Assembly: GCA_026397015.1 (NCBI GenBank)
Contig: JAPLVR010000006.1
Span: forward strand, 1-64,000
Direction of reading: 5' to 3'
Origin: Candidatus Iainarchaeum sp.
GTDB lineage: Archaea > Iainarchaeota > Iainarchaeia > Iainarchaeales > JAAZKV01
DNA: 64,000 nt
In this document: positions 7,472 through 15,617 of the stretch, one piece after another
Numbering within the stretch: the first letter of the stretch is position 1
Layout of the letters: each line of letters begins with the position of its first letter
Notes under the pieces: model-generated
Databases searched by the model: none
Seen by the model: the letters and a program-made list of their open reading frames with translations, nothing else
What the model was told of the DNA's origin: nothing
Position numbers and translations under genes: made by a program

Positions 7472-8740
7472 ATGGTTTTTGAAGTTGGAATTGGAACAAG
7501 CCAAAACTGGGACGCTGAGAAAGCTTCGTTAGAAGCAACAACAGACGCCCTAAGCAAGCTAACGCACCCGCCGACATTTGTGCTTCTGTTCTCAACAATC
7601 CATTATGAGAAAAATAACGGCTTCCAGAAGATTCTTGACACGACATACACAAAAATACCGAAAGAAACGCCTTTAGTTGGGGGAACCACGCCTGGATTCA
7701 TGACAAATGCAGGCGTTTTTACAAAAGGAATCGTAGTTTTTCTTCTATACTCCGACGAAATAAATGTAACGGCAGCATGCGCCAATGGAACAAAAAGAAA
7801 TCCAAAATCTGCTGCAAAGAAATTAAGCGAAATACTTTCAAGGAGCCAATCGGGGAAAAAAAATAATTTGATTCTAGAATTCGTTAATGGGCCAACAGTT
7901 CCTCAGTTCCCATGGATAAAGGGGAAAAAAATATTAAAGAATGTTGCGATTGGAACCTTGTTTAAACACACTGCGGACATCTTTTTAAGCATTTTCCAGA
8001 ACGGGGTTGGGCGAGAAGAGGAAATCCTCGCAGAATTGGCAAATAAAAATCCGGACGTATACATTCTTGGAGGATCAACACTTGACAACAATGAATTGGG
8101 GCCGAATTTCCAATTTTTCAACAAAAAGGTTCTAACAAACAACATTGTCGCATTGTCCATAAAAACCGACAACAAACTAAGAATAAACACAACATACGCC
8201 CTGCAAAAAACAGGCATTAAATTCAAGGTCAAAAAAGCAAAGAACAACGAAAGAATAATCGAAAAACTAAATGACAAAAATGCAAAACAGGAATTTTTGG
8301 CGAGAATCGGTTGGAACGAAAACATCCTCGACGAAAGGCTTTACAGGAAAACCTTTCACTATGCAATAGGATACGAAAAAGACAAAATCACTTATCCAGA
8401 AATAATTGGGGCATTTTATGGAAATGATATTTGGACAGGGTATAAATTCGACTCTGACGAAGCAGAAATGCTTGTTTCAAATGGAAAAACACTTATGGCA
8501 GCAATAGATGAAAATATTGCTTCAATAGGGAACAAAAAACTAAGCTTTAATCTGTTTGTTGCGTGCGCATCCATATTGGAAACACTTGGTAAAAAGAATT
8601 ATTTTATTAAAGAAAAAATGGACGCAATTTTTAAAAACGATGAATATCTCATGCTATTTTTAGGTGGAGAGGATTCGTATTCCATGGAACACGGAATAAG
8701 ACATCTCAATTACAGTTTTAATTCCATTTCAATGAGTTGA
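7472..8740 (+). CDS. FIST-domain sensory protein
   Basis: A 422-residue soluble protein. The N-terminal half matches FIST_N: GIGTSQNWDAEKASLEATT, FVLLFSTIHY and a KETPLVGGTTPGFM loop. The C-terminal half has the FIST_C pattern (RKTFHYAIGYEKDK..., FVACASILETLG..., LGGEDSY near the end). FIST domains occur in signal-transduction proteins and are thought to bind small ligands such as amino acids. No kinase or chemotaxis domain is attached here. Its nearest neighbour is the arginine-decarboxylase-like fragment, which hints at a ligand-sensing pair, but this is only inference. The next gene is convergent, 6 bp away. Confidence 0.8.
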   Translation: MVFEVGIGTSQNWDAEKASLEATTDALSKLTHPPTFVLLFSTIHYEKNNGFQKILDTTYTKIPKETPLVGGTTPGFMTNAGVFTKGIVVFLLYSDEINVTAACANGTKRNPKSAAKKLSEILSRSQSGKKNNLILEFVNGPTVPQFPWIKGKKILKNVAIGTLFKHTADIFLSIFQNGVGREEEILAELANKNPDVYILGGSTLDNNELGPNFQFFNKKVLTNNIVALSIKTDNKLRINTTYALQKTGIKFKVKKAKNNERIIEKLNDKNAKQEFLARIGWNENILDERLYRKTFHYAIGYEKDKITYPEIIGAFYGNDIWTGYKFDSDEAEMLVSNGKTLMAAIDENIASIGNKKLSFNLFVACASILETLGKKNYFIKEKMDAIFKNDEYLMLFLGGEDSYSMEHGIRHLNYSFNSISMS

Positions 8741-8746
8741 TAAAAA

Positions 8747-9901
8747 CTAAACATTTTCAGCAATAATCCTCTTTATTTCGGAACAATCCTTGTTGTAAAA
8801 AGTTCTTATGTCTGGAAAATCAAATATGCCTGCTGACAGGGCCATGAAAAGCAAAGCTCTTTTTTTCGAATCTAATTTAAATATGTCTAACATAATTTCG
8901 GTCGTAGTATCGGAAACGTCGTAAAAATTTTTCATGTTCGAAACCATTTTTGTGTGATAATCCCCACTTTTAATGACAAAATCAATCGCTGTTTCGCCGG
9001 CAACATAACCACTTATGACTGCTGGCAAAATGCCTTCAATAAACGGCTTAATGTTTCTATTCGCGGCGTCTCCAGCAAACAAAATATTTCCAAACTCAAA
9101 TATCGGCTCTCTGTGAATTACTGCGGTACCGCTTTTTTCAGAGATAAATTTTGGCCTACCAACCTGGCATTTAACTGTTTTCAAACTCAAAAATTCATCA
9201 AAATACGTTTCCAATTTTTTTTTTGGAAGATAGGTTCCAACACCAACATTCGCAATTGATTTCGATTTTGGAAAAATATATGCATATCCGCAGGGGGCAA
9301 ATTCACCAAAAAAAATTTGTTCCAAATTCGGGACCGCGAGCTTCATACCAGTTATTTCCCAAGACAAAACCTTCGCCAAAATTTCTTCTTTCCTGCCGGG
9401 TTTCACAAAATCAAGCACTTTGGAGTCTACACCATCGCATGCAATAACGACTTTTGGGCAAATTCGTAGCTTAACGCCTGCCTTATCCACAACACAAGAT
9501 TCTGCGATAAGATTTTCGTTAATATTGATGTCTAATAATTCCGTAGACAAAAATATTTTGACGCCTTTTTTTTCAGCAATGTCTGCAAGCCACTGCTGCA
9601 ATCTCGGTTTATTAATTGTGTATCCTTTCCAGAGATCCCCGACTTTGTCAATACAAAAGTCATCCGCATAAAATCTAATACCGTCTATTTTCCAATCAAG
9701 GATTGTTTTTGGCAATTTTATCTGAACACTTTCTAACAAGTAATGTCCTATCCCTTCAGCACAGCTTACTGGGATGCCGAGTTTGTCTTTTTTGTCAATA
9801 CAAACAATTTTCACATTTGTGTTTTTGGAAGCAGCTATCGCTGCTCCCAGCCCAGCAGGGCCAGCGCCCACAATCAATACATCGCAACTTATTTGTTCCA
9901 T
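8747..9901 (-). CDS. Geranylgeranyl reductase-family FAD-dependent oxidoreductase
   Basis: A 384-residue flavoprotein with an N-terminal Rossmann FAD motif (VLIVGAGPAGLGAAIAAS, residues 9-26), an acidic ribose-binding turn (IVCIDKKDKLG), the SCAEGIG segment typical of GGR-like enzymes, and the second FAD motif ILFAGDAANRNIKPFIEG. In archaea such enzymes saturate the isoprenoid chains of ether lipids. It leads into a minus-strand trio (order 5'-10958 membrane protein, 10299 roadblock-like, 9901 reductase) with gaps of 2 and 8 bp, so they form one operon. A lipid role is likely but the substrate is unproven. Confidence 0.85.
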   Translation of the reverse strand: MEQISCDVLIVGAGPAGLGAAIAASKNTNVKIVCIDKKDKLGIPVSCAEGIGHYLLESVQIKLPKTILDWKIDGIRFYADDFCIDKVGDLWKGYTINKPRLQQWLADIAEKKGVKIFLSTELLDININENLIAESCVVDKAGVKLRICPKVVIACDGVDSKVLDFVKPGRKEEILAKVLSWEITGMKLAVPNLEQIFFGEFAPCGYAYIFPKSKSIANVGVGTYLPKKKLETYFDEFLSLKTVKCQVGRPKFISEKSGTAVIHREPIFEFGNILFAGDAANRNIKPFIEGILPAVISGYVAGETAIDFVIKSGDYHTKMVSNMKNFYDVSDTTTEIMLDIFKLDSKKRALLFMALSAGIFDFPDIRTFYNKDCSEIKRIIAENV

Positions 9902-9909
9902 AAGTTCAA

Positions 9910-10299
9910 TTAAAAATTTCCAGAGGAATCATCTTTTCTCTCTATTATTCCCTTTATTTTCCTTTTTGAGTTCTCAACCTCAACATCAATCAATCCCATA
10001 TTGGCGAGCGAGGGAATTATCACCAGCAAGGAAAATGTCTGGCTTACGGGCGCAAAAATTATTGTGTACTCGCCTAGTTCAAAGTAAAGCCTGTCGATTT
10101 TGTAGATGAAAAATTTGTCAATTATGGGGAATATTTCGTTTGTGGTGCTTTTTACAAGGTTCCACAAATTAACGTCCCTTACTTTTACCCCCTCCGGAAC
10201 TATACCGCCGAGACCTTTTTTTGCCAACATGCAGGCTAAGACATCATCCATGCGGAGCAGGTCATTTAATATCGAGAGAACTTCTTCCTTTTTAGGCAT
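9910..10299 (-). CDS. Roadblock/longin-like small protein
   Basis: The 129 residues show a helix-strand pattern like roadblock/LC7 or longin domains: an N-terminal helix EEVLSILNDLLRMDDVLACM, the strand-loop KKGLGGIVPEGV, a central helix NLVKSTTNEIFPIIDKF, and hydrophobic strands YTIIFAPVSQTFSLLVII. In prokaryotes these domains often regulate small GTPases or ATPases. It sits between a membrane protein and the lipid reductase in the same operon, with only 2-8 bp gaps, which implies a shared process. The assignment is by pattern only and sequence similarity is weak. Confidence 0.5.
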   Translation of the reverse strand: MPKKEEVLSILNDLLRMDDVLACMLAKKGLGGIVPEGVKVRDVNLWNLVKSTTNEIFPIIDKFFIYKIDRLYFELGEYTIIFAPVSQTFSLLVIIPSLANMGLIDVEVENSKRKIKGIIERKDDSSGNF

Positions 10300-10301
10300 A
10301 A

Positions 10302-10958
10302 TCAGTAATTAATAGCCTTATCATCATAATAAAACTTTCTGTGGTGCGCCAGATACTTGCTGTAGCGCATTATAAGGGCATACCCAATATCCCAAGCCAA
10401 AAAAGCAAAAAAGTACATAAAAGCGAAGAAATTAAATAAAGCAAAAAGGAAAACAGTTATCTTCATTACAAACCTGTATTCGAAAAACAAATGAATGTAT
10501 TTTCCAAAATACTTAACAGAGTGGTAAATATTGTTCTTGTCAACAAAATCATTTCCGACTTCATCCAAAACACCTGCAAGCGAGATTGTAATAAGTGCAA
10601 CAGGGTAAATTGCTACAAAATCCAGCGGTGAAGCGCTTAGGAAAAAGAACGCCAAATAAACGCATAAAACCCCCATTATGAAAGCAACATTGTCTATTTT
10701 TCCCTTTACAAGAACTCCTATTATTATTGCCGTCAAAAGAAGGGCAGAAGCAGGATTTAACGCCATTATGTAACCCCAATAAATTGCAGTTAAAGGCGCA
10801 AGAATCAGCGCAATCGCTCTTGGAAATGTTTTTTCATCAAACGCGTCATCGATGTACTTTATGCTGGCGCCCAGCAAAAAATACGAAATAATAAGAAGGG
10901 CACCATAAAGATTTAAGTCCTGCGCTAAAACTTCTTGAAAAATCAGAGGCAATACCAA
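10302..10958 (-). CDS. Multi-pass membrane protein with paired Asp motifs, possibly a divergent UbiA-type prenyltransferase
   Basis: A 218-residue protein with about six to seven hydrophobic helices. Two aspartate-rich loops stand out: KYIDDAFDEKTFPRA (near residue 35) and AGVLDEVGNDFVDKN (near residue 135). They are spaced like the two Mg-diphosphate motifs of UbiA enzymes, but the first lacks the usual N-D-x-x-D form and the protein is shorter than the usual 270-300 aa. It is the first gene of an operon ending in a geranylgeranyl reductase, which would fit polyprenyl or ether-lipid chemistry. It could also be an unrelated membrane protein. Confidence 0.45.
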   Translation of the reverse strand: MVLPLIFQEVLAQDLNLYGALLIISYFLLGASIKYIDDAFDEKTFPRAIALILAPLTAIYWGYIMALNPASALLLTAIIIGVLVKGKIDNVAFIMGVLCVYLAFFFLSASPLDFVAIYPVALITISLAGVLDEVGNDFVDKNNIYHSVKYFGKYIHLFFEYRFVMKITVFLFALFNFFAFMYFFAFLAWDIGYALIMRYSKYLAHHRKFYYDDKAINY

Positions 10959-11027
10959 TCAAAACACCTTGGGAGTTGTTTATGTTTTATTTATGTGCAC
11001 CGACTAAAATAAATTATACCAATTGGA

Positions 11028-11792
11028 CTATATCTCGGACTCTTTTATTACTATCCCTTCAGACTCCATCGCATAAGGTATCGTTGTCTTGTTGTGGTCT
11101 GTATAGCGCATTTTTCTTACAATCATACTTCTAAAATCAACCGAACCAACACCCACATAGTTAAGCATTACCACACCATCGGCAATAAACTCACTAACCC
11201 CATCAGCACTTAGCTCGCCGTCGCTCTCAGGAAGTTCAGTGGTCATAAGGGTAGTAACTCTGTATTTTCTTATTTCCTTGAAAAGTTTGTACAAAATGCT
11301 TTTTGCGATAACCTGTTCGGTCCGCGGAATAGGATTCACGCTTTCCGCTATCTGAACCATTGAGAAGCCCGCATCATCCGTAATGCCTGAAATAAGAAGT
11401 GAATCTGTAAGTGTAGTGAGCGAATCAATTACAATTCTCTTTGGGCCGAATTTTTGTATTGCATCACCAAGCTTGCCCATGAAATTGCTGCCTGATGTAA
11501 TGTCAAAATAAATTATTCTTAACAAACTCTTTTGCTCTAAATCATTGATATCCCAATTAAAGCAGGACGCCTGCTTAATCAGTTCTTCCCTTCCCTGCTC
11601 CGTGGATATGTAAAGCCCTTTTTCGCCAAAAAGTGTGGCGCCGCTAACTAGATATTGAAGCGCGAGAGTCGACTTTCCTGTTCCTGCGCCGCCGGAAATG
11701 AGAACTACATTCCCTTCAGGAATGCCGCCTTTCAGCGCCTGATCCAAACCTTGAATGCCGAGCTTGGTTCGTCTGATTTCCTCAAGAGGCAT
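11028..11792 (-). CDS. KaiC-like RecA-superfamily ATPase
   Basis: A 254-residue single-domain KaiC/RadA-like ATPase. The Walker A loop SGGAGTGKST lies at residues 33-42, the Walker B strand is RIVIDSLTTL, and the LYISTEQGREEL segment is typical of archaeal KaiC-domain proteins. ATG 11792 is chosen because a TATA-like TTTTAAATA (about 11820-11828) lies about 30 nt upstream, predicting a leaderless message. Such single-domain KaiC homologues serve archaeal signalling and, as ArlH-like proteins, archaellum assembly. No archaellum genes are seen here, so its role is open. Confidence 0.85.
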   Translation of the reverse strand: MPLEEIRRTKLGIQGLDQALKGGIPEGNVVLISGGAGTGKSTLALQYLVSGATLFGEKGLYISTEQGREELIKQASCFNWDINDLEQKSLLRIIYFDITSGSNFMGKLGDAIQKFGPKRIVIDSLTTLTDSLLISGITDDAGFSMVQIAESVNPIPRTEQVIAKSILYKLFKEIRKYRVTTLMTTELPESDGELSADGVSEFIADGVVMLNYVGVGSVDFRSMIVRKMRYTDHNKTTIPYAMESEGIVIKESEI

Positions 11793-11831
11793 AGTATCGG
11801 TAGTATAAAGCAAAGAAGTAGTATTTAAAAC

Positions 11832-12107
11832 TTACATTTTTGGGTTCCGCCCAAATTTGAGTTGGTTACAAAATGTAACCAACATACAAAGTATTGCCTT
11901 CAAAGGCAATTTCAGTTGTACCCAAATTGGGGACAACTCAAGCTGCTCAAATTCCCTGTCCTTTACTTTGCCCCAATACTGCCTCGGGCTCGGGCTGTCC
12001 GTCAACGCCTCGACTACATCAGTTATGCTGAAAAACCATTCTTCATTATGCCAAACCCTTCTAATTTTTTTGTCCTGAAAAACAACCAGCGCATTATGCT
12101 CATCCAT
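11832..12107 (-). pseudogene. Truncated Bro-N (phage antirepressor-type) gene
   Basis: Residues 1-68 match the start of Bro-N/antirepressor proteins: NALVVFQDKKIRRVWHNEEW, FFSITDVVEALTDSPSPRQYW, KVKDREFEQLE, then LSPIWVQLKLP. Normal proteins continue with a DGKxRxTD segment and about 40-200 more residues. Here the frame instead runs through hairpin DNA and ends after CNQLKFGRNPKM. The pieces 'WVQLKLP' and 'CNQLKF' look like two versions of the same family segment, as if the break involved a duplication. Such genes are spread by viruses and mobile elements. The gene may still be expressed as a short DNA-binding protein, but I consider it broken. Confidence 0.6.
11861..11937. repeat. Three consecutive inverted repeats at the 3' end of the Bro-N remnant
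   Basis: Hairpin 1: GTTGGTTACA/TGTAACCAAC with loop AAA (11861-11883), a perfect 10-bp stem. Hairpin 2: ATTGCCTT/AAGGCAAT with loop CA (11893-11910), a perfect 8-bp stem. Hairpin 3: GTTGTACCC/GGGGACAAC around AAATT (11915-11937), 8 of 9 pairs. All three lie inside the last codons of the truncated gene. They may be recombination scars, terminators or a mobile-element end. Confidence 0.75.
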
Positions 12108-12186
12108 AACAATTCACAAAGGATATCTCTTGAAAGCAGTTTATAACTTTTTCTGGGGTTTGATGCCGGTGAAAAAAAGGCAGACA

Positions 12187-12348
12187 TTAGTTTCGCGAAA
12201 TCAGCTTGTTTTGCTGCTTTGACCATTTTTTGTTCGGCGTTTTTTTGAGCCACTCGACGTACAGCTTGACAAATTCCATCCGCTGCTTCCTGTTCCTTTC
12301 CTTATCCTCTTCAAGTTCTTTGAAATCAATCTTTGGGAATTTATTCAT
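12187..12348 (-). CDS. Small charged partner of the nucleotidyltransferase gene
   Basis: A 53-residue ORF that begins MNKFPKIDFKELEED, continues through a helical basic segment (KERNRKQRMEFVKLYVEWLK) and ends KTPNKKWSKQQNKLISRN. It starts 5 bp after the stop of the upstream nucleotidyltransferase gene on the same strand, and its codon pattern looks coding. Similar 'WVKKTPNxxWSxQQ' mini-proteins are, from memory, common beside archaeal nucleotidyltransferase genes. The pair resembles a two-gene toxin-antitoxin or housekeeping module, but the function is unknown. Confidence 0.6.
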   Translation of the reverse strand: MNKFPKIDFKELEEDKERNRKQRMEFVKLYVEWLKKTPNKKWSKQQNKLISRN

Positions 12349-12353
12349 AAAAA

Positions 12354-12953
12354 TCACTCCAACACGCGCACCTTATCTTCAACATTTAACCTTTTCACAA
12401 ACCCTTCAAATAGCTCTTTGTCCAAATGTTCTTTAAACACTTGCCACAGGTGTGCAGCATCCTCAAAATCCTTATCCGAGCCGAGATAAAGCTTGTACGG
12501 AATCTGCAACTCAAGCCTTGAAGTATTTAACGCCTCACCGTTTAACCTGACCGACACTTTGTTTTTAAGGGAATACTTATTCAAGTCGCTCTCCGGGTAT
12601 TTCAATTCGAAGTTCGGAATAAACCTTCCCTTTTCAGCAAACCTTACAGCGAGCCGACTTTTTAGGTAATCCTCATACGCGTCTTTTGCGCTCGAAAAAT
12701 GTATGCACTCAAAACCCGCTTTTTTCAGTGCCGCCCAGAGCTTTTCGAACTTCCCGAGTGGCATTTCTTCGATAAATAAATCAACATCTTCAGTATTCCT
12801 GCTTCTCCCAAAAAGAATCGCAATATAACCCGAAATTATTACATAATCCACTTTTGTTTCATCGAGAATTCTTACAAACCTTATTACAAGTTTGTCCAAA
12901 TCAGAAAGCGCCCTTTCAAAAACAATCTCATTTTCCCTAAACTCAAATTCCAT
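12354..12953 (-). CDS. Nucleotidyltransferase-fold protein (AbiEii/MNT-like), possible toxin module component
   Basis: A 199-residue protein with a polymerase-beta-like nucleotidyltransferase core: VDYVIISGYIAILFGRSRNT followed by the metal-binding EDVDLFI. A second acidic strand may be RLELQIPYKLYL. The Gly-Ser motif is replaced by SGYIAILFGRSRNTEDVD, as in stand-alone AbiEii-like proteins that transfer nucleotides to tRNA or proteins. A TATA-like TTTTTATT (about 12976-12984) lies 25-30 nt upstream of ATG 12953. A 53-residue gene follows 5 bp downstream. Whether it is a toxin or an enzyme of unknown role is open. Confidence 0.65.
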   Translation of the reverse strand: MEFEFRENEIVFERALSDLDKLVIRFVRILDETKVDYVIISGYIAILFGRSRNTEDVDLFIEEMPLGKFEKLWAALKKAGFECIHFSSAKDAYEDYLKSRLAVRFAEKGRFIPNFELKYPESDLNKYSLKNKVSVRLNGEALNTSRLELQIPYKLYLGSDKDFEDAAHLWQVFKEHLDKELFEGFVKRLNVEDKVRVLE

Positions 12954-12993
12954 AAAAAACTACTGACTGAGAGTTAATAAAAATGATTCGCAG

Positions 12994-13008
12994 GCGCCCT
13001 GCCGGCGC
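12994..13008 (-). terminator. GC-rich hairpin after lysS
   Basis: GCGCC-CTGCC-GGCGC forms a 5-bp GC stem about 46 nt beyond the lysS stop. It is followed on the minus strand, after a 9-nt gap, by a T-run that also serves as the TATA element of the next gene. This is suggestive of a terminator but not a strong one. Confidence 0.35.
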
Positions 13009-13053
13009 GCTGATTAGCTTTAAAAATAATGCGCAACTCACTTTTGCAAAAAA

Positions 13054-14715
13054 TCAAACCTGTAAAAACAATTTCTTGGCCCTTTCCAAATCAATCGTCA
13101 ATAAGAAACCGGAAAGCTTCGGACCGGCCTCCTTATTTATCAGGGCTAAGTAAGCGGCTTGGAAGAATTCCCCCGGCTGAAGGGAGTGCTTCGCCATCAA
13201 TGCGGAAAATAAATTCACTAATTCTTCTTCGCTTTGGTTTGACAATTTGCCGCCCAATTCGCGGAGCATGGACTTCTGTTTTTCGCTCAGCCTTGCAACG
13301 GTTTCGGAACGCACATTTTCCTGGACAGTGAATTTGAACTGCTCCCCGGCATAATTCCCAAGCCAGAATTTTGCGCGCGGAATCATTCCGTTCAAATAAT
13401 TTTTATCAATTCCATTGAATTGCGAAGCAACCTTTTTTTCGTCCATCTGGAAAATCTGGAGCAGCGACACAAGATGCTTGAAATTTACCTGCGAAGGCAT
13501 TTTTTTCGGAACCGAAACGCAGCTCAACTCGTAAAATCTTTTATTCAATTCCAAATCCTCTTTCAGGCAGTCTTCCCTTCCGAAATAAATCCTTTCAAGC
13601 TTCTGGAACTCGTCATAAAGGCGAATCACGTCCATTCCTTCAAAGCTGACTTCGAAATATTTGTGAGGGAGCTTTGAAGCGAACAAATAGCGAATTATTT
13701 CCGGCTGGTAAACATTAAGCATTCCCTCCAAATCAATTGTGTTGCCCTTTGAGGAGGACATTTTTCCTCCCTGCCCTTTAATCGAAATAAACTCGTACAT
13801 TATGTGCTTCGGGGGCTCTTTTTTCCAAATGGCGCGAATAATCTGTTCGCCCGTAGTATAGCTGCCGCCCAAACTCGAATGGTCTTTTCCCGAAGGCTCA
13901 AAATCAACATTTTCATAGTGCCAATGCATCGGCCAATCGATGCGCCAGCTCAATTTAATTATTCCTTTTTTTCTTATGTCAAAAGTATCTTTAAAGCCGC
14001 AAACGCACTCGTATGAAACCGAATATTCTTCGTCATAGCCTGTTATTTTTGTCTCATCCCGCCTGCATTTCTCGCAAAAAATTCTTGCCGGAAACCAGGT
14101 GGGGCCGTCAAACTCTTCCGCCCTGTATTTGTCCAATATTTCTTTTATCTTTGCGCGCCCGCGCATTGCAGTTCTAATTTCTTCGGCATAAACGCATTTC
14201 GTGTAACGTTCTGCCTGTGAAACAAACTCCGGAAAAATTCCAACTATCGGAAGATGCTTTTCAACCGCAACTTCATTGTGACGCGCGTAACTCTTTTCCT
14301 TTCCAAAAGGGTCGGGAACTTCAACTATCGGGTAGCGCAAATATTTCGCGAGCATTTCCTGGTTAGGCATATTTGCCGGAACTTTTCTAAAAACATCATA
14401 ATCATCCCAGGAATAAACGAAACGCACTTTTTTTCCGGCATTCTTCAAAGCCTTCGCAATCAAATCGACGGTAATTATTTCCCTGAAATTGCCAATATGA
14501 ACCACGCCGGAAGGGGTTATTCCCGCTTCAACTGTAAATTCATTTTTCTTCGGATTTGATTCAATCAGCTCTTTTGCTATCGCATCCGCCCAGTGAAGCT
14601 TTTCCTGCTTTGCACTCATTCCAATCATTTTTGAGGAAACTTTAGGCACCTTCCCTTGCACGCACTGCCGCGCATTTTGCAGAGCGGTTTTCTTCCCGCA
14701 CTTGCTTTTGCTCAT
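13054..14715 (-). CDS. lysS: Lysyl-tRNA synthetase, class I
   Basis: A class I LysRS, the form typical of archaea. The 553-residue protein has the HIGH-type motif VVHIGNFRE, a zinc-binding insert (FCEKCRRDET and ECVCGF) and the KMSKS-type loop GGKMSSSKGNTIDLEG, followed by the alpha-helix-cage C-terminal domain. ATG 14715 is chosen because TTTTATT about 26 nt upstream fits a leaderless promoter; an in-frame ATG at 14736 is possible. The catalytic domain begins at 'KLHWADAIAKEL', so about 38 residues form a basic Cys-containing N-terminal extension not usual in the family. Confidence 0.95.
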   Translation of the reverse strand: MSKSKCGKKTALQNARQCVQGKVPKVSSKMIGMSAKQEKLHWADAIAKELIESNPKKNEFTVEAGITPSGVVHIGNFREIITVDLIAKALKNAGKKVRFVYSWDDYDVFRKVPANMPNQEMLAKYLRYPIVEVPDPFGKEKSYARHNEVAVEKHLPIVGIFPEFVSQAERYTKCVYAEEIRTAMRGRAKIKEILDKYRAEEFDGPTWFPARIFCEKCRRDETKITGYDEEYSVSYECVCGFKDTFDIRKKGIIKLSWRIDWPMHWHYENVDFEPSGKDHSSLGGSYTTGEQIIRAIWKKEPPKHIMYEFISIKGQGGKMSSSKGNTIDLEGMLNVYQPEIIRYLFASKLPHKYFEVSFEGMDVIRLYDEFQKLERIYFGREDCLKEDLELNKRFYELSCVSVPKKMPSQVNFKHLVSLLQIFQMDEKKVASQFNGIDKNYLNGMIPRAKFWLGNYAGEQFKFTVQENVRSETVARLSEKQKSMLRELGGKLSNQSEEELVNLFSALMAKHSLQPGEFFQAAYLALINKEAGPKLSGFLLTIDLERAKKLFLQV

Positions 14716-14788
14716 TTTATTGTCTCTTATTTCCATCAATAAAAGTTAAGCCACAAAGGTTAAAAATAACAATCGCCAAGCATCTGTT

Positions 14789-15613
14789 ATGCAACAAACT
14801 GCAAAAGTTGAAATAATTCCATGGGAGCACATGCTTTACTACCAGCAACACGAGGACGTGATTAACTTTATCAGAAAAAACCCAAACAGATGCATTGCAC
14901 TAATTGGGATTGAGGCTTACCCTGAAGGGCACACATATTTCCAGCGAGTGTCTGACCGCTTTTCAACAAATTTCGGAAAAATTGGCCTGACGCCTGAAGA
15001 AGCAAAAAAAATCAAAAAAAAAGGCAGACCCTCAATGAAGAAAGTTGCCGGAGACCAGTGGGCGATGCTGGAACTAATTCATGAATGCAAAAGGCAAAAT
15101 GCCAGAATTTTTTTGCTGGAACCAACAGCAAGCGGGATAATATTAGAGGAGCTCCGGTGGGCTGCAAGCAAAAGAAATGCGTTCAGGGAAAAAAACATGG
15201 CGCAGCAAATAAGGTCCGTTTTATACAACCTGAAGGGAGAAAAGCTGCTTGCAATATGTGGCGCGGTGCACGCGTGCCCTCTCAAAAAGAGGCTTGCTGA
15301 AATTGGAATTGGCTCGGCAATAAACACGGAAATTTTCACAGAAAAAAATAAAATTCAAGAACTGTTAAGAAAAGCTGAGGCGGCAGTAAACTCCGGAAAC
15401 CCAAAAGAGATGGATAAGGTAGGAAGGTTTTTCTCAAAAATGAAATGGAAGCGAAGAAAGCAGAGTTCTGCACAGGTAAAAAAAAGAATTATTGGAGAGC
15501 TACAGCTAATAAAAAGAAAACAAATTGCAAGAGTGCGGAGAAAAATTGCAAGAAGCAAAATAAGACCGTGGCAACAAAGGACAATCATTAAAAAGAGAAA
15601 AGAGGTTGTATAA
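14789..15613 (+). CDS. Uncharacterised protein with TraB/Tiki-like features and a very basic tail
   Basis: The 274-residue protein has conserved-looking segments LIGIEAYPEGHTYF, FREKNMAQQIRSVLYN and LLAICGAVHACPLKKRL. These recall the TraB/PrgY/Tiki superfamily pattern (an early glutamate, 'ER/RExxMA' and a 'GxxH' strand), a family of putative metalloproteases. The last 70 residues are Arg/Lys-rich (KMKWKRRKQSSAQVKKR and similar) and may bind RNA. It lies 4 bp upstream of trpS on the same strand, so it may be co-transcribed and connected to translation. The similarity is faint, so treat the function as unknown. Confidence 0.4.
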   Translation: MQQTAKVEIIPWEHMLYYQQHEDVINFIRKNPNRCIALIGIEAYPEGHTYFQRVSDRFSTNFGKIGLTPEEAKKIKKKGRPSMKKVAGDQWAMLELIHECKRQNARIFLLEPTASGIILEELRWAASKRNAFREKNMAQQIRSVLYNLKGEKLLAICGAVHACPLKKRLAEIGIGSAINTEIFTEKNKIQELLRKAEAAVNSGNPKEMDKVGRFFSKMKWKRRKQSSAQVKKRIIGELQLIKRKQIARVRRKIARSKIRPWQQRTIIKKRKEVV

Positions 15614-15617
15614 TATC

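Noticed and set aside
8747..9901. Reductase considered as part of a decarboxylase/FIST operon
   Set aside because: It is on the opposite strand and convergent with the FIST gene, so not co-transcribed.
12023..12253. Minus-strand 76-codon ORF between the Bro-N remnant and the nucleotidyltransferase
   Set aside because: It overlaps the 53-residue gene and Bro-N in other frames and has no coding signal.
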